Source: Neotabrizicola shimadae (GTDB lineage Bacteria > Pseudomonadota > Alphaproteobacteria > Rhodobacterales > Rhodobacteraceae). Taken from it: DNA of 64,000 bases. The DNA is taken from assembly GCF_019623905.1 (NCBI RefSeq), contig NZ_CP069370.1, forward strand, positions 248,001 through 312,000, written 5' to 3'. Each line of letters begins with the position of its first letter. Positions within the stretch are counted from its first letter, which is position 1. Below, piece after piece: positions 1 to 8,603 of this stretch. The notes under the pieces were generated by a model that was not told the DNA's origin, did no database searches, and saw only the letters and a list, made by a program, of their open reading frames with translations. A program made the translations under genes and the position numbers.

Positions 1-675
1 GGCCAGCATCAGGACGCCTCCGGCAAGGAGGGCCAGGAGGATGGTGCCCGTGGGCCATTCGAAGCCGGCCTGGACCGAAAGCCCGGCGTTGATGGGTGTG
101 AGGAGCGCGAGCAGCCAGAGCGTCACGGTCTGTGGCCGCTCGGTGCGGGTGAGCCGCTTGGTCAGGAGCGAGGCGGCGGCCCAGAGAAGGGCGGCGGCCA
201 GCGGGTAGAGCGCGGCGGGGCTGAAGCCCTGGTCCCAGGGCCTGAGCAGCACCATTGCCCCGGCAAAGCCAAGCGCGGCGGCGCCCCAGCGGTTGGGGCC
301 GACCCGTTCGCCCAGGAACAGGAAGGCGCCGAGCATGACGAAGAAGGGCGAGGTCATGACAAGCGCGATGACCTGCCAGATCGGCACGCCGTTCGCCAGC
401 GCCATGACGAAGGCCTGCACGCCGAAGGCCGAGACGATGACGCGCAGAACATGCAGCACGGGGTGGTCCGTGCGGAAGCCCGCCAGCCCCTCGCGCCAGA
501 CGAAGGGGAAGGCCAGCACCAGCGCGATGGCATATTGCCAGAAGGTGTCGGACTGCGGCTTGAAGCCGAGGTGGAAGGTGACGATCTGCGTCAGCGCATT
601 GGCCAGCGCAAAGGCGATCCCGGCGGCGATCATGAAGAGCGCGCCCTTGAGGGGATCGGGGTGGGTCTGATTCAT
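1..675 (-). CDS. ribN: DMT/EamA-family riboflavin transporter, RibN type (3' end cut by window)
   Basis: The reverse strand reads from an ATG at 675 off the left edge, giving about 225 residues of a hydrophobic EamA-fold protein. Successive membrane segments alternate with short basic loops, as in drug/metabolite transporters. Full-length members are nearer 290-300 residues, so the last helices are missing. The start has a good Shine-Dalgarno (AAAGGAG, seven bases upstream). The specificity call rests on the FMN riboswitch directly upstream (752-879): RibN-type riboflavin importers of alphaproteobacteria are EamA proteins commonly preceded by this switch. It probably imports riboflavin across the inner membrane when FMN is low. 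The fold is clear; the substrate is inferred from the switch. Confidence 0.82.
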   Translation of the reverse strand, partial: MNQTHPDPLKGALFMIAAGIAFALANALTQIVTFHLGFKPQSDTFWQYAIALVLAFPFVWREGLAGFRTDHPVLHVLRVIVSAFGVQAFVMALANGVPIWQVIALVMTSPFFVMLGAFLFLGERVGPNRWGAAALGFAGAMVLLRPWDQGFSPAALYPLAAALLWAAASLLTKRLTRTERPQTVTLWLLALLTPINAGLSVQAGFEWPTGTILLALLAGGVLMLA

Positions 676-722
676 GGTGTCTCCTTTCAAGAACACGCAT
701 CAATCAGGGGAAATGCGGCCTT

Positions 723-744
723 CATCCCGGCGGGTGCCGGGATG
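723..744 (-). terminator. Candidate expression-platform hairpin of the FMN riboswitch
   Basis: A perfect 9-bp inverted repeat, CATCCCGGC/GCCGGGATG with a 4-base loop, sits between the aptamer and the transporter Shine-Dalgarno. No clear U-run follows on the minus strand, so it could be a weak intrinsic terminator or part of a translational switch. The CCCGGC just 5' of the P1 stem could pair with its 3' arm instead. Confidence 0.4.
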
Positions 745-751
745 GCAGACA

Positions 752-879
752 CATTCTCTTTCATCCGGACTGTGACCGTCGGCCCCGGAGTTCCACCGGA
801 TCTGCTGACCCTTGCCTTGCGGCAAGGCGCTCGCGGGCTGTGACCGCCGGTGGGGAATTCCGCCCCGCCCTGAGAATGC
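752..879 (-). promoter_or_regulatory. FMN riboswitch (RFN element)
   Basis: On the minus strand the conserved RFN blocks appear in order: CAGGGCGGGGCGGAATTCCC, CCACCGGCGGT, AGCCCGCGAGCG, GGTCAGCAGATCCGGTG, CCGGGGCCGACGGTCACAGT and CCGGATGAAAGAG. The closing P1 stem is visible as CATTCTC (minus strand, 879-873) pairing with GAGAATG (758-752). It lies about 75 bases upstream of the EamA transporter start, in its sense orientation, and is antisense to the divergent hydrolase gene. FMN binding should switch the transporter off. Confidence 0.95.
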
Positions 880-960
880 CGGGACGACCCCGGCGGGACA
901 TGTGCTATGCGAGAGCGGGGGCGGGGGCAAGCGGGGCCGGTCTGCGAAGGTGCAAGGGCG

Positions 961-1701
961 ATGTGCAGGAATGTGGTGACGGCGGCGGTGCTGGCGCTGA
1001 TGGCGGGGCCGGCTGCGGCGGGCGATTGCGTCGTGCTGCTGCACGGGCTGGCGCGGACCGAGACATCGCTGATGGCGATGGAGACGGCCTTGGCCGCGCA
1101 GGGCTGGCAGGTGGTGAACGAGGGCTACCCCTCGACCTCGGCCCCGCTGGAGGAACTGGCGGCAGGTGTGGGCGCACGGGTGGCGCAATGCGCGCCGGGA
1201 TCGCGGGTGGATTTCGTGACGCATTCGATGGGCGGCATTCTGCTGCGGGTCTGGCTGATGCAGAACCGCCCGGAAGACCTGGGCCGCGTGGTGATGCTGG
1301 CGCCGCCGAACCATGGGTCGGAGATCGTGGATGCCTTCGGCGAATGGGAGGCGTTCCGCTGGATCAACGGGCCGGCGGGGATGGAACTGGGCACGGGCGC
1401 GGATGGCGTGACGATGACCCTGCCGCCGGTGGATTTCGACCTGGGCGTGATCGCGGGCAGCCGGTCGGTGAACCCGATCCTGTCCTCGGTCCTGCCGGGG
1501 GTGGATGACGGGAAGGTTTCGGTTGAATCCACGAAGGTGGAGGGCATGGCCGACCATATCGTGCTGCCAGTGACCCATACCTTCATGATGTTTTCGCCCG
1601 TGGTGATTGCCGAGACGGTGACCTTCCTGAAGACCGGCGCCTTCGATCACGGGCTGGGGTTGACCGAGGCGGTGGCGATGCTTGCGGGGAACGGCGGATG
1701 A
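961..1701 (+). CDS. Secreted alpha/beta-hydrolase (lipase/esterase-like)
   Basis: A 246-residue protein with an N-terminal signal peptide (hydrophobic stretch 5-20 ending AAAG), then an alpha/beta-hydrolase domain. Visible motifs are the HGLAR oxyanion segment at about 28-32, the nucleophile elbow THSMGG with Ser89, and a late His206 in the VTHTF segment as likely catalytic base. It is probably exported and hydrolyses an ester or lipid of unknown identity. The ATG at 961 is preferred over an in-frame ATG at 907 because it places the signal peptide at the terminus. Its stop overlaps the next gene by 4 bases (ATGA), implying translational coupling. Confidence 0.72.
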   Translation: MCRNVVTAAVLALMAGPAAAGDCVVLLHGLARTETSLMAMETALAAQGWQVVNEGYPSTSAPLEELAAGVGARVAQCAPGSRVDFVTHSMGGILLRVWLMQNRPEDLGRVVMLAPPNHGSEIVDAFGEWEAFRWINGPAGMELGTGADGVTMTLPPVDFDLGVIAGSRSVNPILSSVLPGVDDGKVSVESTKVEGMADHIVLPVTHTFMMFSPVVIAETVTFLKTGAFDHGLGLTEAVAMLAGNGG

Positions 1702-2147
1702 GGACGGGGATGGGCCGCTATGCCGGACTTGCGAAGACAGTCTCGCGGTTCATGGGCCGGGCGGGCGTGTTCTTCCTGGCAGTGATGACAATCGTGGTCT
1801 GGCTGGCCACGGGGCCGGTGTTCGGCTTTTCCGACACCTGGCAGCTTGTGATCAACACCGGCACGACGATCGTGACCTTCCTGATGGTGTTCCTGATCCA
1901 GAACACCCAGAACCGCGATACCGCGGCGATCCAGCTGAAGCTGGACGAGCTGATCCGGGCGACGCAAGGGGCGCACAACGCGCTTTTGGACCTTGAGGAG
2001 CTGGACGAGCGCCAGCTTGAGCAGTTTCGGCTTAATTATGAAGCTCTTGCAGCGGCGGCGCGCGACAGGCTGGGAAAGGGCGAACGCGACACGGATACGC
2101 CGGAAACCGAGATGCCGCCTGTCAGGACGGCCGGGCGAGCCGGTTGA
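1698..2147 (+). CDS. Low-affinity iron permease family membrane protein
   Basis: A 149-residue protein with two hydrophobic segments (about 22-42 and 47-68) followed by a charged, Leu/Glu-rich cytoplasmic tail that could form a coiled coil. The arrangement and the [20 protein letters not shown] segment match the small bacterial low-affinity iron-permease family. A metal-transport role has not been shown for most bacterial members. The ATG overlaps the stop of the upstream hydrolase, so the two are probably co-expressed. Its 3' end overlaps the convergent purK by 26 bases. Confidence 0.75.
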   Translation: MRTGMGRYAGLAKTVSRFMGRAGVFFLAVMTIVVWLATGPVFGFSDTWQLVINTGTTIVTFLMVFLIQNTQNRDTAAIQLKLDELIRATQGAHNALLDLEELDERQLEQFRLNYEALAAAARDRLGKGERDTDTPETEMPPVRTAGRAG

Positions 2148-3195
2148 CGTGGCCCATCTTGCGGCCGGGGCGGGCCTCGCCCTTGCCGTAGAGATGGATC
2201 TGGGTGCCGGCTTCGCGGGCGATCTGCGGCACGCGGGCGATGTCGTCGCCGATCAGGTTTTCCATCACCACATCGGCATGGCGCGACCCGTCGCCAAGCG
2301 GCCAGCCGGCCACGGCGCGGATGTGCTGTTCGAACTGGTCCACGGCCGAGCCAAGCTGTGTCCAGTGCCCGGAATTGTGGACGCGGGGTGCGATCTCGTT
2401 CACCAGAAGGCCGGACTTCGTGACGAAAAGCTCCACCCCAAGGACGCCGACATAATCCAGAGCGTTCAGGATGCGGGCGGCGATCAGCACGGCATCGCTG
2501 CGCTGGCCGGGGGACAGCCGGGCGGGGATCGTGGTGGTGCGCAGGATGCCTTCGCGGTGCACGTTCTCGCCGGGGTCGAAGGCCGCGACCTCTCCGCTCA
2601 GGCCACGGGCGGCGATGACGGACACTTCGCGGTCGAAGGCGATGAAGCCCTCCAGCACCGAGGGCGCGCCCTGCATGGCGGCGAGCGCGGCGGGTGCGTC
2701 GGCGGGCGAAGTGAGCCGGGCCTGGCCCTTGCCGTCATAGCCGAGGCGGGTGGTCTTGAGGATCGAGGGCGTGCCGATGCGGGCGATGGCGGCATCGAGT
2801 TCGTCGGCGGTGCTGACAGCGGCATAGGGCGCCACGGTCAGGCCGATGCCGGTGAGGAAGTCTTTTTCCGCGATGCGGTCCTGGCTGACGGCGAGCGCCC
2901 GGCGGTTGGGGCGGATGGGGCGAAGCGATTCGATCAGGTCCAGCGCGGCGGTGGGGACGTTCTCGAATTCGTAGGTGACCACGTCCACCGACTGCGCGAA
3001 GGCGGTTAGTGCCGCCACGTCGTCGTAAGGTGCGGTGGTGCAGCGGTGGGCCACGTCGGCCGCGGGGGCGTTGGTGCTGGGTTCATAGATGTGGCAGCGG
3101 AACCCCAGGCGCGAGGCTGCGACCGAAAGCATCCGGCCCAGCTGGCCGCCGCCGAGGATACCGATGGTCGCGCCGGGGGGGAGGGGCTCACTCAT
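2122..3195 (-). CDS. purK: 5-(carboxyamino)imidazole ribonucleotide synthase
   Basis: A 357-residue ATP-grasp enzyme that makes N5-carboxyaminoimidazole ribonucleotide from AIR, ATP and bicarbonate in de novo purine synthesis. The nucleotide motif [12 protein letters not shown] is near residue 11, followed by the [17 protein letters not shown] and [13 protein letters not shown] signatures. The start is the ATG at 3195, whose first codons overlap the end of purE by 8 bases; an upstream in-frame ATG would run far into purE. It forms a purEK operon with the product-channelling partner PurE. The 3' end overlaps the convergent iron-permease-like gene. Confidence 0.96.
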   Translation of the reverse strand: MSEPLPPGATIGILGGGQLGRMLSVAASRLGFRCHIYEPSTNAPAADVAHRCTTAPYDDVAALTAFAQSVDVVTYEFENVPTAALDLIESLRPIRPNRRALAVSQDRIAEKDFLTGIGLTVAPYAAVSTADELDAAIARIGTPSILKTTRLGYDGKGQARLTSPADAPAALAAMQGAPSVLEGFIAFDREVSVIAARGLSGEVAAFDPGENVHREGILRTTTIPARLSPGQRSDAVLIAARILNALDYVGVLGVELFVTKSGLLVNEIAPRVHNSGHWTQLGSAVDQFEQHIRAVAGWPLGDGSRHADVVMENLIGDDIARVPQIAREAGTQIHLYGKGEARPGRKMGHVNRLARPS

Positions 3196-3673
3196 CCTTC
3201 GGCTCCTCGGGGATGGAGGCGGCGAGCGCCTCGCGCCAGGCATCGAGCCGCGCGGCCAGCGCGGCATCGCCCGTGGCGAGGATGGCGGCGGCCATGAGCC
3301 CGGCGTTGGCGGCGCCGGCGGCGCCGATGGCCATGGTGGCGACCGGGAAGCCCTTGGGCATCTGGACGATGGAATAGAGGCTGTCCACGCCGTTCAGCGC
3401 GCGGGTCTGGATCGGCACGCCGATCACCGGCACGCGGGTCTTGGACGCCATCATGCCCGGCAGGTGGGCAGCCCCGCCGGCGCCGGCGATGATGACCTTC
3501 AGGCCGCGCTCGGCGGCGGTCTTGCCATAGGTCCACAGCCGGTCGGGCGTGCGGTGGGCCGAGACGATCTTCGTCTCGTAGGGCACGCCAAGCTGGTCCA
3601 GGATCAGCGCGGCCTCCTTCATCGTGGGCCAGTCGGACTGGCTGCCCATGATGATTCCCACTTCGACGGCCAT
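3188..3673 (-). CDS. purE: N5-carboxyaminoimidazole ribonucleotide mutase
   Basis: A 161-residue class I PurE that converts N5-CAIR to CAIR, the step after PurK. The active-site segments [10 protein letters not shown] (about 6-15), VSAHRTPDR and [10 protein letters not shown] are all present, as is the C-terminal [10 protein letters not shown] region. The start at 3673 is supported by a GGAGG Shine-Dalgarno; upstream codons in frame look non-coding. It is translated ahead of purK with an 8-base overlap, the usual arrangement for this two-gene unit. Confidence 0.96.
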   Translation of the reverse strand: MAVEVGIIMGSQSDWPTMKEAALILDQLGVPYETKIVSAHRTPDRLWTYGKTAAERGLKVIIAGAGGAAHLPGMMASKTRVPVIGVPIQTRALNGVDSLYSIVQMPKGFPVATMAIGAAGAANAGLMAAAILATGDAALAARLDAWREALAASIPEEPKDE

Positions 3674-3760
3674 CGCGCCCTCCGGTCGGTTCCGGGGCGG
3701 CACTAGCCTGCGGGGCGGCATGGGTCAACCCGCGGCGCGGGATTCACCGGGGAAAGCGGG

Positions 3761-3979
3761 TCAGGCGATGATGTCGGGGATCAGCTGATCCTCGATCTTC
3801 ACGATCTGGTCCTTCAGGGCCAGTTTCTGCTTCTTCAGCCGGCGCAGTGCCAGCTGGTCGGGGCGGCCCGTCGCCTCCATCGCGCGCACGGCTTCGTCGA
3901 GGTCGCGGTGTTCGCGGCGCAGGACTTCCAGCTTGATGCGGAGCATGTCGTCGAAGTTCAGTTCGGTCGCGGCGTTCAT
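3761..3979 (-). CDS. YdcH/DUF465 family small protein
   Basis: A 72-residue, highly charged, helical protein. The second half (RRLKKQKLALKDQIVKIED) matches the DUF465/YdcH family, small cytoplasmic proteins common beside housekeeping genes in Rhodobacteraceae and without a settled function. The start at 3979 gives the usual family length; longer in-frame versions add an unrelated Arg/Pro-rich leader. It is transcribed in the same direction as purEK, but about 90 bases upstream of purE and with no overlap, so co-transcription is uncertain. Confidence 0.82.
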   Translation of the reverse strand: MNAATELNFDDMLRIKLEVLRREHRDLDEAVRAMEATGRPDQLALRRLKKQKLALKDQIVKIEDQLIPDIIA

Positions 3980-4079
3980 GGCGTGCTCGGAACCTTGCGT
4001 CCTTTTCGTTGGCGTCAACGATATAGCGATTCGACGCCGTTGCGGGAAGAATTCTGCGCCTTGCGCTGCACTTGACGGC

Positions 4080-4108
4080 CTTGCAGGGCGGCGGGGCGCG
4101 CCCCATAT
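4080..4108 (+). promoter_or_regulatory. Candidate heat-shock (RpoH) promoter for the Hsp20 gene
   Basis: CTTGCA at 4080-4085 and CCCCATAT at 4101-4108 are separated by 15 bases. This fits the RpoH consensus (CTTGAA, 13-17 bases, CCCCATNT) and lies about 60 bases upstream of a small heat-shock protein gene. It was identified by eye only. Confidence 0.55.
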
Positions 4109-4170
4109 TCGATGGGACGGGTGCCCGACCGGGGCCTGTCGTGCATGTCGCTTTGCCAAGGACATCGGTG

Positions 4171-4596
4171 ATGACGAAACTCTCTCTCGGGTCCCACCCC
4201 TACCTTCTGGGGTTCGAACAGCTTGAACGGCTGGTCGAGCGGACGGCCAAGACCGCCGCCGAGGGCTATCCCCCCTTCAACATCGAGGCCACGTCGGAAA
4301 ACGCCTATCGCATCACGCTGGCGGTGGCGGGCTTCCGCGAGGAGGATCTGTCGATAACGGTCGAGGATCGCCAGCTGGTGATCCGGGGCCGGCAGGCCGA
4401 GGATGCGGGCGAGCGGGTGTTCCTGCACCGGGGCATCGCCGCGCGCGCCTTCCAGCGCAGTTTCGTGCTGGCGGATGGCGTCGAGGTGGCGGGCGCGTCA
4501 CTGGAGAACGGGCTTCTGCATGTCGATCTGAAGCGGTCGGTGCCCGAGGCGGTTGTCCAGACCATCGCGATCCGGTCAGCGCGCAAGAAGGTTTGA
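4171..4596 (+). CDS. Hsp20/IbpA-type small heat-shock protein
   Basis: A 141-residue alpha-crystallin-domain chaperone. The core shows the YRITLAVAGF and EEDLSITVEDRQLVIRG beta strands, and the GVEVAGASLENGLLHVDL segment carries the usual A-x-x-x-N-G-L signature. A short N-terminal arm (PYLLGFEQLERLVER) resembles IbpA-type proteins of alphaproteobacteria. It should bind unfolding proteins in the cytoplasm as an ATP-independent holdase. The start at 4171 follows the promoter-like CTTGCA/CCCCATAT pair. A DUF1150 gene follows after 10 bases, a common pairing, so they are probably co-transcribed. Confidence 0.93.
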   Translation: MTKLSLGSHPYLLGFEQLERLVERTAKTAAEGYPPFNIEATSENAYRITLAVAGFREEDLSITVEDRQLVIRGRQAEDAGERVFLHRGIAARAFQRSFVLADGVEVAGASLENGLLHVDLKRSVPEAVVQTIAIRSARKKV

Positions 4597-4606
4597 GGAG
4601 GTCATC

Positions 4607-4834
4607 ATGGATGTGAAATACGAAGGACTGCCGCAGGCGGGCGAACCCATCGTCTATGTGCGGCCGGTGAAGGTGGCGGATCTGCCCGACGAGGTGCGGC
4701 AGCAGGCCGAGGGGCTGGAGGTGATCTATGCGGTCCACCGCCCCGATGGCGAGCGGCTTGCCCTGGTGCGCGACCGGGCGCTGGCCTTTGCCCTGGCGCG
4801 GCAGAACGATCTGGCGCCGGTGAACGTGCATTGA
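4607..4834 (+). CDS. DUF1150 family protein
   Basis: A 75-residue soluble protein with the compact DUF1150 pattern (IVYVRPVKVADLPDEV, then YAVHRPDGERLALV and a short C-terminal helix). The family is largely restricted to alphaproteobacteria, typically lies directly behind an hsp20 gene as here, and has no established function. A strong GAGGAGG ribosome site precedes the ATG at 4607. Co-regulation with the small heat-shock protein is inferred from the 10-base spacing. Confidence 0.85.
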   Translation: MDVKYEGLPQAGEPIVYVRPVKVADLPDEVRQQAEGLEVIYAVHRPDGERLALVRDRALAFALARQNDLAPVNVH

Positions 4835-4919
4835 TTCAGGTTCTTGCGCGACGGAGATGCGCCGGTGCAGCGTTGCACCGGTGGGCGTGCCCGACACGCC
4901 TGTCGCATGGGAGCGCAAG

Positions 4920-5399
4920 ATGGCTGAGAAGTCAGGATATTCAGGGCTGCAGATCGGGTTGCATTGGCTGATTGCCGGGCTGATCCTGTTCAACTGGTTC
5001 ACCGGCGAGGGCGTCGGCAGAGTGCTGCGCCAACTGCGCGGGGGCGCCACGGATGTGGAAACGCCGTTGCACGTGTGGGTGGGCGTGGCGGTCCTCGTCC
5101 TTGTCCTGCTGCGTGTGGTGGTGCGCCTGCTCCAGGGCGGGCCACAGCCGCCTGGTCGGCTGGGGTCGGCCGCCGTGCTTCTGGCCAAGGGTGGGCATCT
5201 GCTGCTGTATGTCCTGATGATTGGGGTGCCGCTTGGTGGCGCCTTGGTCTGGTACCTGGGTATCACCAGCCTTGGTGATATGCATGAACTGGCCGGGAAC
5301 GTGCTGTTCTTCGTCGCGCTGGCCCATGCGGCTATCGCGCTGTTCCATCAATATGTGCTGAAGGACCGGCTTTTGCTGCGGATGATGCGGCCCGAGTGA
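4920..5399 (+). CDS. Cytochrome b561 family membrane protein
   Basis: A 159-residue protein with about four transmembrane helices. Putative heme-ligand histidines sit in LQIGLHWLIAG (helix 1), ETPLHVWVGV (helix 2), KGGHLLLYVLM (helix 3) and LAHAAIALFHQYV (helix 4), the layout of bacterial CybB-like cytochromes b561. These di-heme proteins pass electrons in the inner membrane, often from superoxide or a small donor to quinone; the partner here is unknown. The ATG at 4920 is chosen because it starts just before helix 1. A strong bidirectional hairpin follows the stop. Confidence 0.88.
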   Translation: MAEKSGYSGLQIGLHWLIAGLILFNWFTGEGVGRVLRQLRGGATDVETPLHVWVGVAVLVLVLLRVVVRLLQGGPQPPGRLGSAAVLLAKGGHLLLYVLMIGVPLGGALVWYLGITSLGDMHELAGNVLFFVALAHAAIALFHQYVLKDRLLLRMMRPE

Positions 5400-5417
5400 C
5401 GTGATGTTGGAAAATGA

Positions 5418-5450
5418 AAAGCGCCGCCCCTTTTTCAGGGGCGGCGCTTT
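5418..5450. terminator. Bidirectional hairpin terminator
   Basis: A perfect 14-bp stem AAAGCGCCGCCCCT/AGGGGCGGCGCTTT with loop TTTTC lies between the convergent cytochrome b561 and sulfate adenylyltransferase genes. It has A/T runs at its foot on both strands. Confidence 0.9.
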
Positions 5451-5476
5451 CGCTTTCTGTTCGATCAGGGCAAGGC

Positions 5477-7183
5477 TCAGGCCTTGATGAGCCCCATCGA
5501 TTCCAGCTTCAGCAGCACCTGGTGGGCGCAGCCGTCCACGTCGGAACCCTCTGTGTCGATGCGGAGTTCGGGCTTCTCGGGCGCCTCATAGGGGTCGGAG
5601 ATGCCGGTGAATTCCTTGATCTTGCCTTCACGGGCCAGCTTGTAGAGCCCCTTGCGGTCGCGGCGTTCGCATTCCTCGACCGAGGTGGCGACGTGCACCT
5701 CGATGAAGGCGCCGAAGGCTTCGATCATCTCGCGCACGGCGCGGCGGGTCGCGGTGTAGGGCGCGATGGGCGCGCAGATGGCGATGCCGCCGTTCTTGGT
5801 GATTTCGGAGGCGACATAGCCGATGCGGCGGATGTTGATGTCGCGGTGTTCCTTCGAGAAGCCGAGTTCGGACGACAGGTGCTTGCGCACCACGTCACCG
5901 TCCAGAAGCGTGACCGGGCGGCCGCCCTGTTCCATCAGCTTGACCATCAGCGCATTGGCGATGGTGGACTTGCCCGAGCCGGACAGGCCGGTGAAGAACA
6001 CGGTGAAACCCTGCTTGTCGCGCGGCGGCGAGGTGCGGCGCAACTGGGTCACGACTTCGGGGAAGGAGAACCATTCCGGGATGTCCAGCCCTTCGCGCAG
6101 GCGGCGGCGGAGTTCGGTGCCCGAGATGTCCAGAACGGTGCAGCCTTCTGGAACCTCGTTGGCCGGGTAGTACTGCGCCTTTTCCTGCACATAGACCATG
6201 TGCTTGAAGTCGACCATGGTTACGCCGATTTCGGCTTCGTACTTCTTGAATAGCTCTTGCGCGTCATAGGGGCCGTAGAAATCCTTGCCCTGGCTGTTCT
6301 TGCCGGGGCCGGCATGGTCGCGGCCGACGATGAAGTGGGTGACGCCGTGGTTGCGGCGGATCAGGCCGTGCCAGACGGCCTCGCGCGGGCCGGCCATGCG
6401 CATGGCCAGGTTCAGAAGGCTCATCGCCGTGGTCGAGGCGGGATACTTGTCCAGCACCGCCTCGTAGCAGCGCACGCGGGTGAAGTGGTCCACGTCGCCC
6501 GGCTTGGTCATGCCGACGACCGGGTGGATCAGCAGGTTGGCCTGGGCTTCCTTGGCGGCGCGGAAGGTCAGCTCCTGGTGGGCGCGGTGCAGCGGGTTGC
6601 GGGTCTGGAAGGCCACGACCTTGGACCAGCCAAGCTTGCGGAAATAGGCGCGCAGCTCGTTCGGCGTGTCGCGGCGCGCGCGGAAGTCATAATGGACGGG
6701 CGCCTGGATGCCAGTGATCGGGCCGCCGAGATAGACTTTGCCGGCCACGTTGTGCAGGTAGTTCACAGCTGGATGGGCGAGGTCGTCGGCGCCAAAGACC
6801 TTTTCGGCCTCGTTCGCCTTGTTCGGCACCCACTTGTCGGTGACCGACATGATGGCGAGGATCACGCCCTCGGCGTCGCGCAGTGCGATGTCCTGGCCGG
6901 GCTCGATGCCTTCGGCAAACTTCTCGTTCACGTCCAGGGTGATCGGCATCGGCCACAGCGTGCCGTCGGCCAGCCGCATGTTCTCGACCACGCCTTCGTA
7001 GTCGGCCTGCGAGAGGAAGCCCTTCAGCGGATAGAAGCCGCCGTTCATCAGAAGCTCGAGGTCGCAGAGCTGGCGGGCGGTCAGATCCCAGGAGGCCAGC
7101 GCACCGGCTTCGTGCTTCAGCTTCTGGGCGGAGTCATGGGAAACATAGAGCTCCGGCACAGGAGCATGGTTCGGAAGGGACAT
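5477..7183 (-). CDS. Bifunctional sulfate adenylyltransferase / adenylylsulfate kinase
   Basis: A 568-residue fusion. Residues 1 to about 385 are an ATP sulfurylase of the monomeric type, with QTRNPLHRAHQ (193-203) and GRDHAGPG (287-294) contacting ATP and sulfate. Residues from about 390 are an APS kinase with the P-loop GLSGSGKST (399-407). It activates sulfate to APS and then PAPS for reductive assimilation or sulfation. The fused order (Sat then CysC) is common in Rhodobacteraceae. The start at 7183 (MSLPN) gives the family length; a longer frame upstream lacks similarity. It may also run in reverse on sulfite-derived sulfur metabolites, given the sulfite dehydrogenase in this window, but that is speculative. 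Confidence 0.94.
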   Translation of the reverse strand: MSLPNHAPVPELYVSHDSAQKLKHEAGALASWDLTARQLCDLELLMNGGFYPLKGFLSQADYEGVVENMRLADGTLWPMPITLDVNEKFAEGIEPGQDIALRDAEGVILAIMSVTDKWVPNKANEAEKVFGADDLAHPAVNYLHNVAGKVYLGGPITGIQAPVHYDFRARRDTPNELRAYFRKLGWSKVVAFQTRNPLHRAHQELTFRAAKEAQANLLIHPVVGMTKPGDVDHFTRVRCYEAVLDKYPASTTAMSLLNLAMRMAGPREAVWHGLIRRNHGVTHFIVGRDHAGPGKNSQGKDFYGPYDAQELFKKYEAEIGVTMVDFKHMVYVQEKAQYYPANEVPEGCTVLDISGTELRRRLREGLDIPEWFSFPEVVTQLRRTSPPRDKQGFTVFFTGLSGSGKSTIANALMVKLMEQGGRPVTLLDGDVVRKHLSSELGFSKEHRDINIRRIGYVASEITKNGGIAICAPIAPYTATRRAVREMIEAFGAFIEVHVATSVEECERRDRKGLYKLAREGKIKEFTGISDPYEAPEKPELRIDTEGSDVDGCAHQVLLKLESMGLIKA

Positions 7184-7249
7184 CTCGTATCGGACCTTTT
7201 CGCAATGGACGCGAGCGCAGGGCGGGGAATGGCCCCAGGCGTCGGGGCG

Positions 7250-7279
7250 GCAATAGCGCGGGAATTGGCTGCTTTGCAA
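7250..7279 (-). promoter_or_regulatory. Candidate promoter of the sulfate-activation gene
   Basis: The minus strand has TTGCAA (7279-7274) and TATTGC (7255-7250) with an 18-base spacer, about 65 bases upstream of the start codon. The 292-base gap to trxB otherwise holds no recognised feature. Confidence 0.35.
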
Positions 7280-7475
7280 GGTTTCCGGGCCGATTCGGCG
7301 GGTTTTCGCCCCGTTTTTCCGCTTTTCCTGCCAGAAACCGCGCGGCTGTTGCTGCGGTGCAGCATTTGCCTGCCGGGGTATCCGGCCAGGCGAAGCCGAG
7401 CCGTTCCCGCCCCCAAGTGTCGTATGCGCAACATCCCGGCGAAGATCATCCGCCAGACCGTGCCGGAAAAGGGGA

Positions 7476-8417
7476 TCAGCCCTGTTCCGCCAGCCACCGT
7501 TCGGCATCCAGCGCGGCCATGCAGCCCATGCCGGCCGAAGTGACGGCCTGGCGGTAGATGTGGTCGGTCAGGTCGCCGGCGGCAAAGACGCCGGGGATCG
7601 AGGTGCGGGTCGATCCGGGTTCGACCTTCACATAGCCGCCCGCGTGCAGTTCCAACTGGTCCTTCACCAGTTCCGAGGCCGGGGCATGGCCGATGGCCAC
7701 GAAGAAGCCGTCGCAGGGCACGACATGTTCCGCCCCGGTCTGGACGTTCTTCACGCGCACGCCGGTCACGCCAAGCGGCGCCTCGGTGCCGAGGATCTCT
7801 TCCACGGTGGAGTTCCAGACCACCTCGATCTTCGGGTGCTTGAACAGCCGATCCTGCATGATCTTTTCGGCGCGGAAGCTGTCGCGGCGGTGGATCACGG
7901 TGACCTTAGTGGCGAAGTTCGTCAGGAACAGCGCCTCTTCCACCGCGGTGTTGCCGCCGCCGATCACCACAACCTCGCGGTTGCGATAGAAAAAGCCGTC
8001 GCAGGTGGCACAGGCCGAGACACCGAAGCCCTTGAACTTCTCTTCGGTCGGGATGCCCAGCCATTTCGCCTGCGCCCCGGTGGCCAGGATCACGGCGTCG
8101 GCGGTCCAGCGCGTGCCGCTGTCGGTTTCGGCGGTGAAGGGGCGGGCGGACAGGTCCAGCCGGGTGACGATGTCGGTGATGACCTCGGCGCCCATCTCGC
8201 GGGCGTGGTGCTCCATCCGCACCATAAGCTCGGGGCCCTGCACCGTGGTGTCGCCGGGCCAGTTCTCGACTTCGGTGGTGATGGTCAACTGTCCGCCGGG
8301 CTGCATCCCCTGGATCAGGACCGGGTTCAGCATCGCGCGCGCCGAATAGACGGCGGCGGTATAGCCGGCAGGCCCCGAACCGATGATCAGAACCCTGGTA
8401 TGCCGAGACTCGCCCAT
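7476..8417 (-). CDS. trxB: Thioredoxin reductase
   Basis: A 313-residue FAD/NADPH flavoprotein that reduces thioredoxin in the cytoplasm. It has the FAD motif GSGPAGY (13-19), the redox-active pair C136-A-T-C139 within [14 protein letters not shown], the NADPH motif [12 protein letters not shown] (from about 151) and the C-terminal FAD motif GVFAAGD. The length is normal. It starts 186 bases from the divergent Lrp gene and shares its intergenic region, an arrangement common in Rhodobacteraceae. Whether Lrp controls trxB here is inferred only from that position. Confidence 0.96.
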   Translation of the reverse strand: MGESRHTRVLIIGSGPAGYTAAVYSARAMLNPVLIQGMQPGGQLTITTEVENWPGDTTVQGPELMVRMEHHAREMGAEVITDIVTRLDLSARPFTAETDSGTRWTADAVILATGAQAKWLGIPTEEKFKGFGVSACATCDGFFYRNREVVVIGGGNTAVEEALFLTNFATKVTVIHRRDSFRAEKIMQDRLFKHPKIEVVWNSTVEEILGTEAPLGVTGVRVKNVQTGAEHVVPCDGFFVAIGHAPASELVKDQLELHAGGYVKVEPGSTRTSIPGVFAAGDLTDHIYRQAVTSAGMGCMAALDAERWLAEQG

Positions 8418-8444
8418 GATGCCCTCAAATGTCGCTGGAGGCCC

Positions 8445-8473
8445 GATATAGGCGGCAGCGCCGACGGCGAAAA
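8445..8473 (-). promoter_or_regulatory. Candidate trxB promoter
   Basis: On the minus strand TTTTCG (8473-8468) and TATATC (8450-8445) have a 17-base spacer, with the start codon about 28 bases downstream. The -35 match is weak and this is a visual call. Confidence 0.3.
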
Positions 8474-8538
8474 GGCCCCGCGATGCAAGGCGGACATGCT
8501 GAAGGATCGTGCAGAGGCTGACGCTTCCTTGCTCACTT

Positions 8539-8555
8539 GCGAAATAATATTGCGC
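8539..8555. promoter_or_regulatory. Near-palindromic AT-rich operator between trxB and lrp
   Basis: GCGAAATAATATTGCGC is a 17-base dyad matching its own reverse complement at all but the A/C, A/T and G/T pairs. It lies 48 bases before the Lrp start, in otherwise GC-rich DNA. An AT-rich core flanked by short GC arms is typical of Lrp/AsnC sites, so autoregulation is plausible. Confidence 0.4.
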
Positions 8556-8603
8556 ATGGCGCCTGTCGGCCCTAGAGAAATGCCATCACCAAGGAGCGTT
8601 CGC

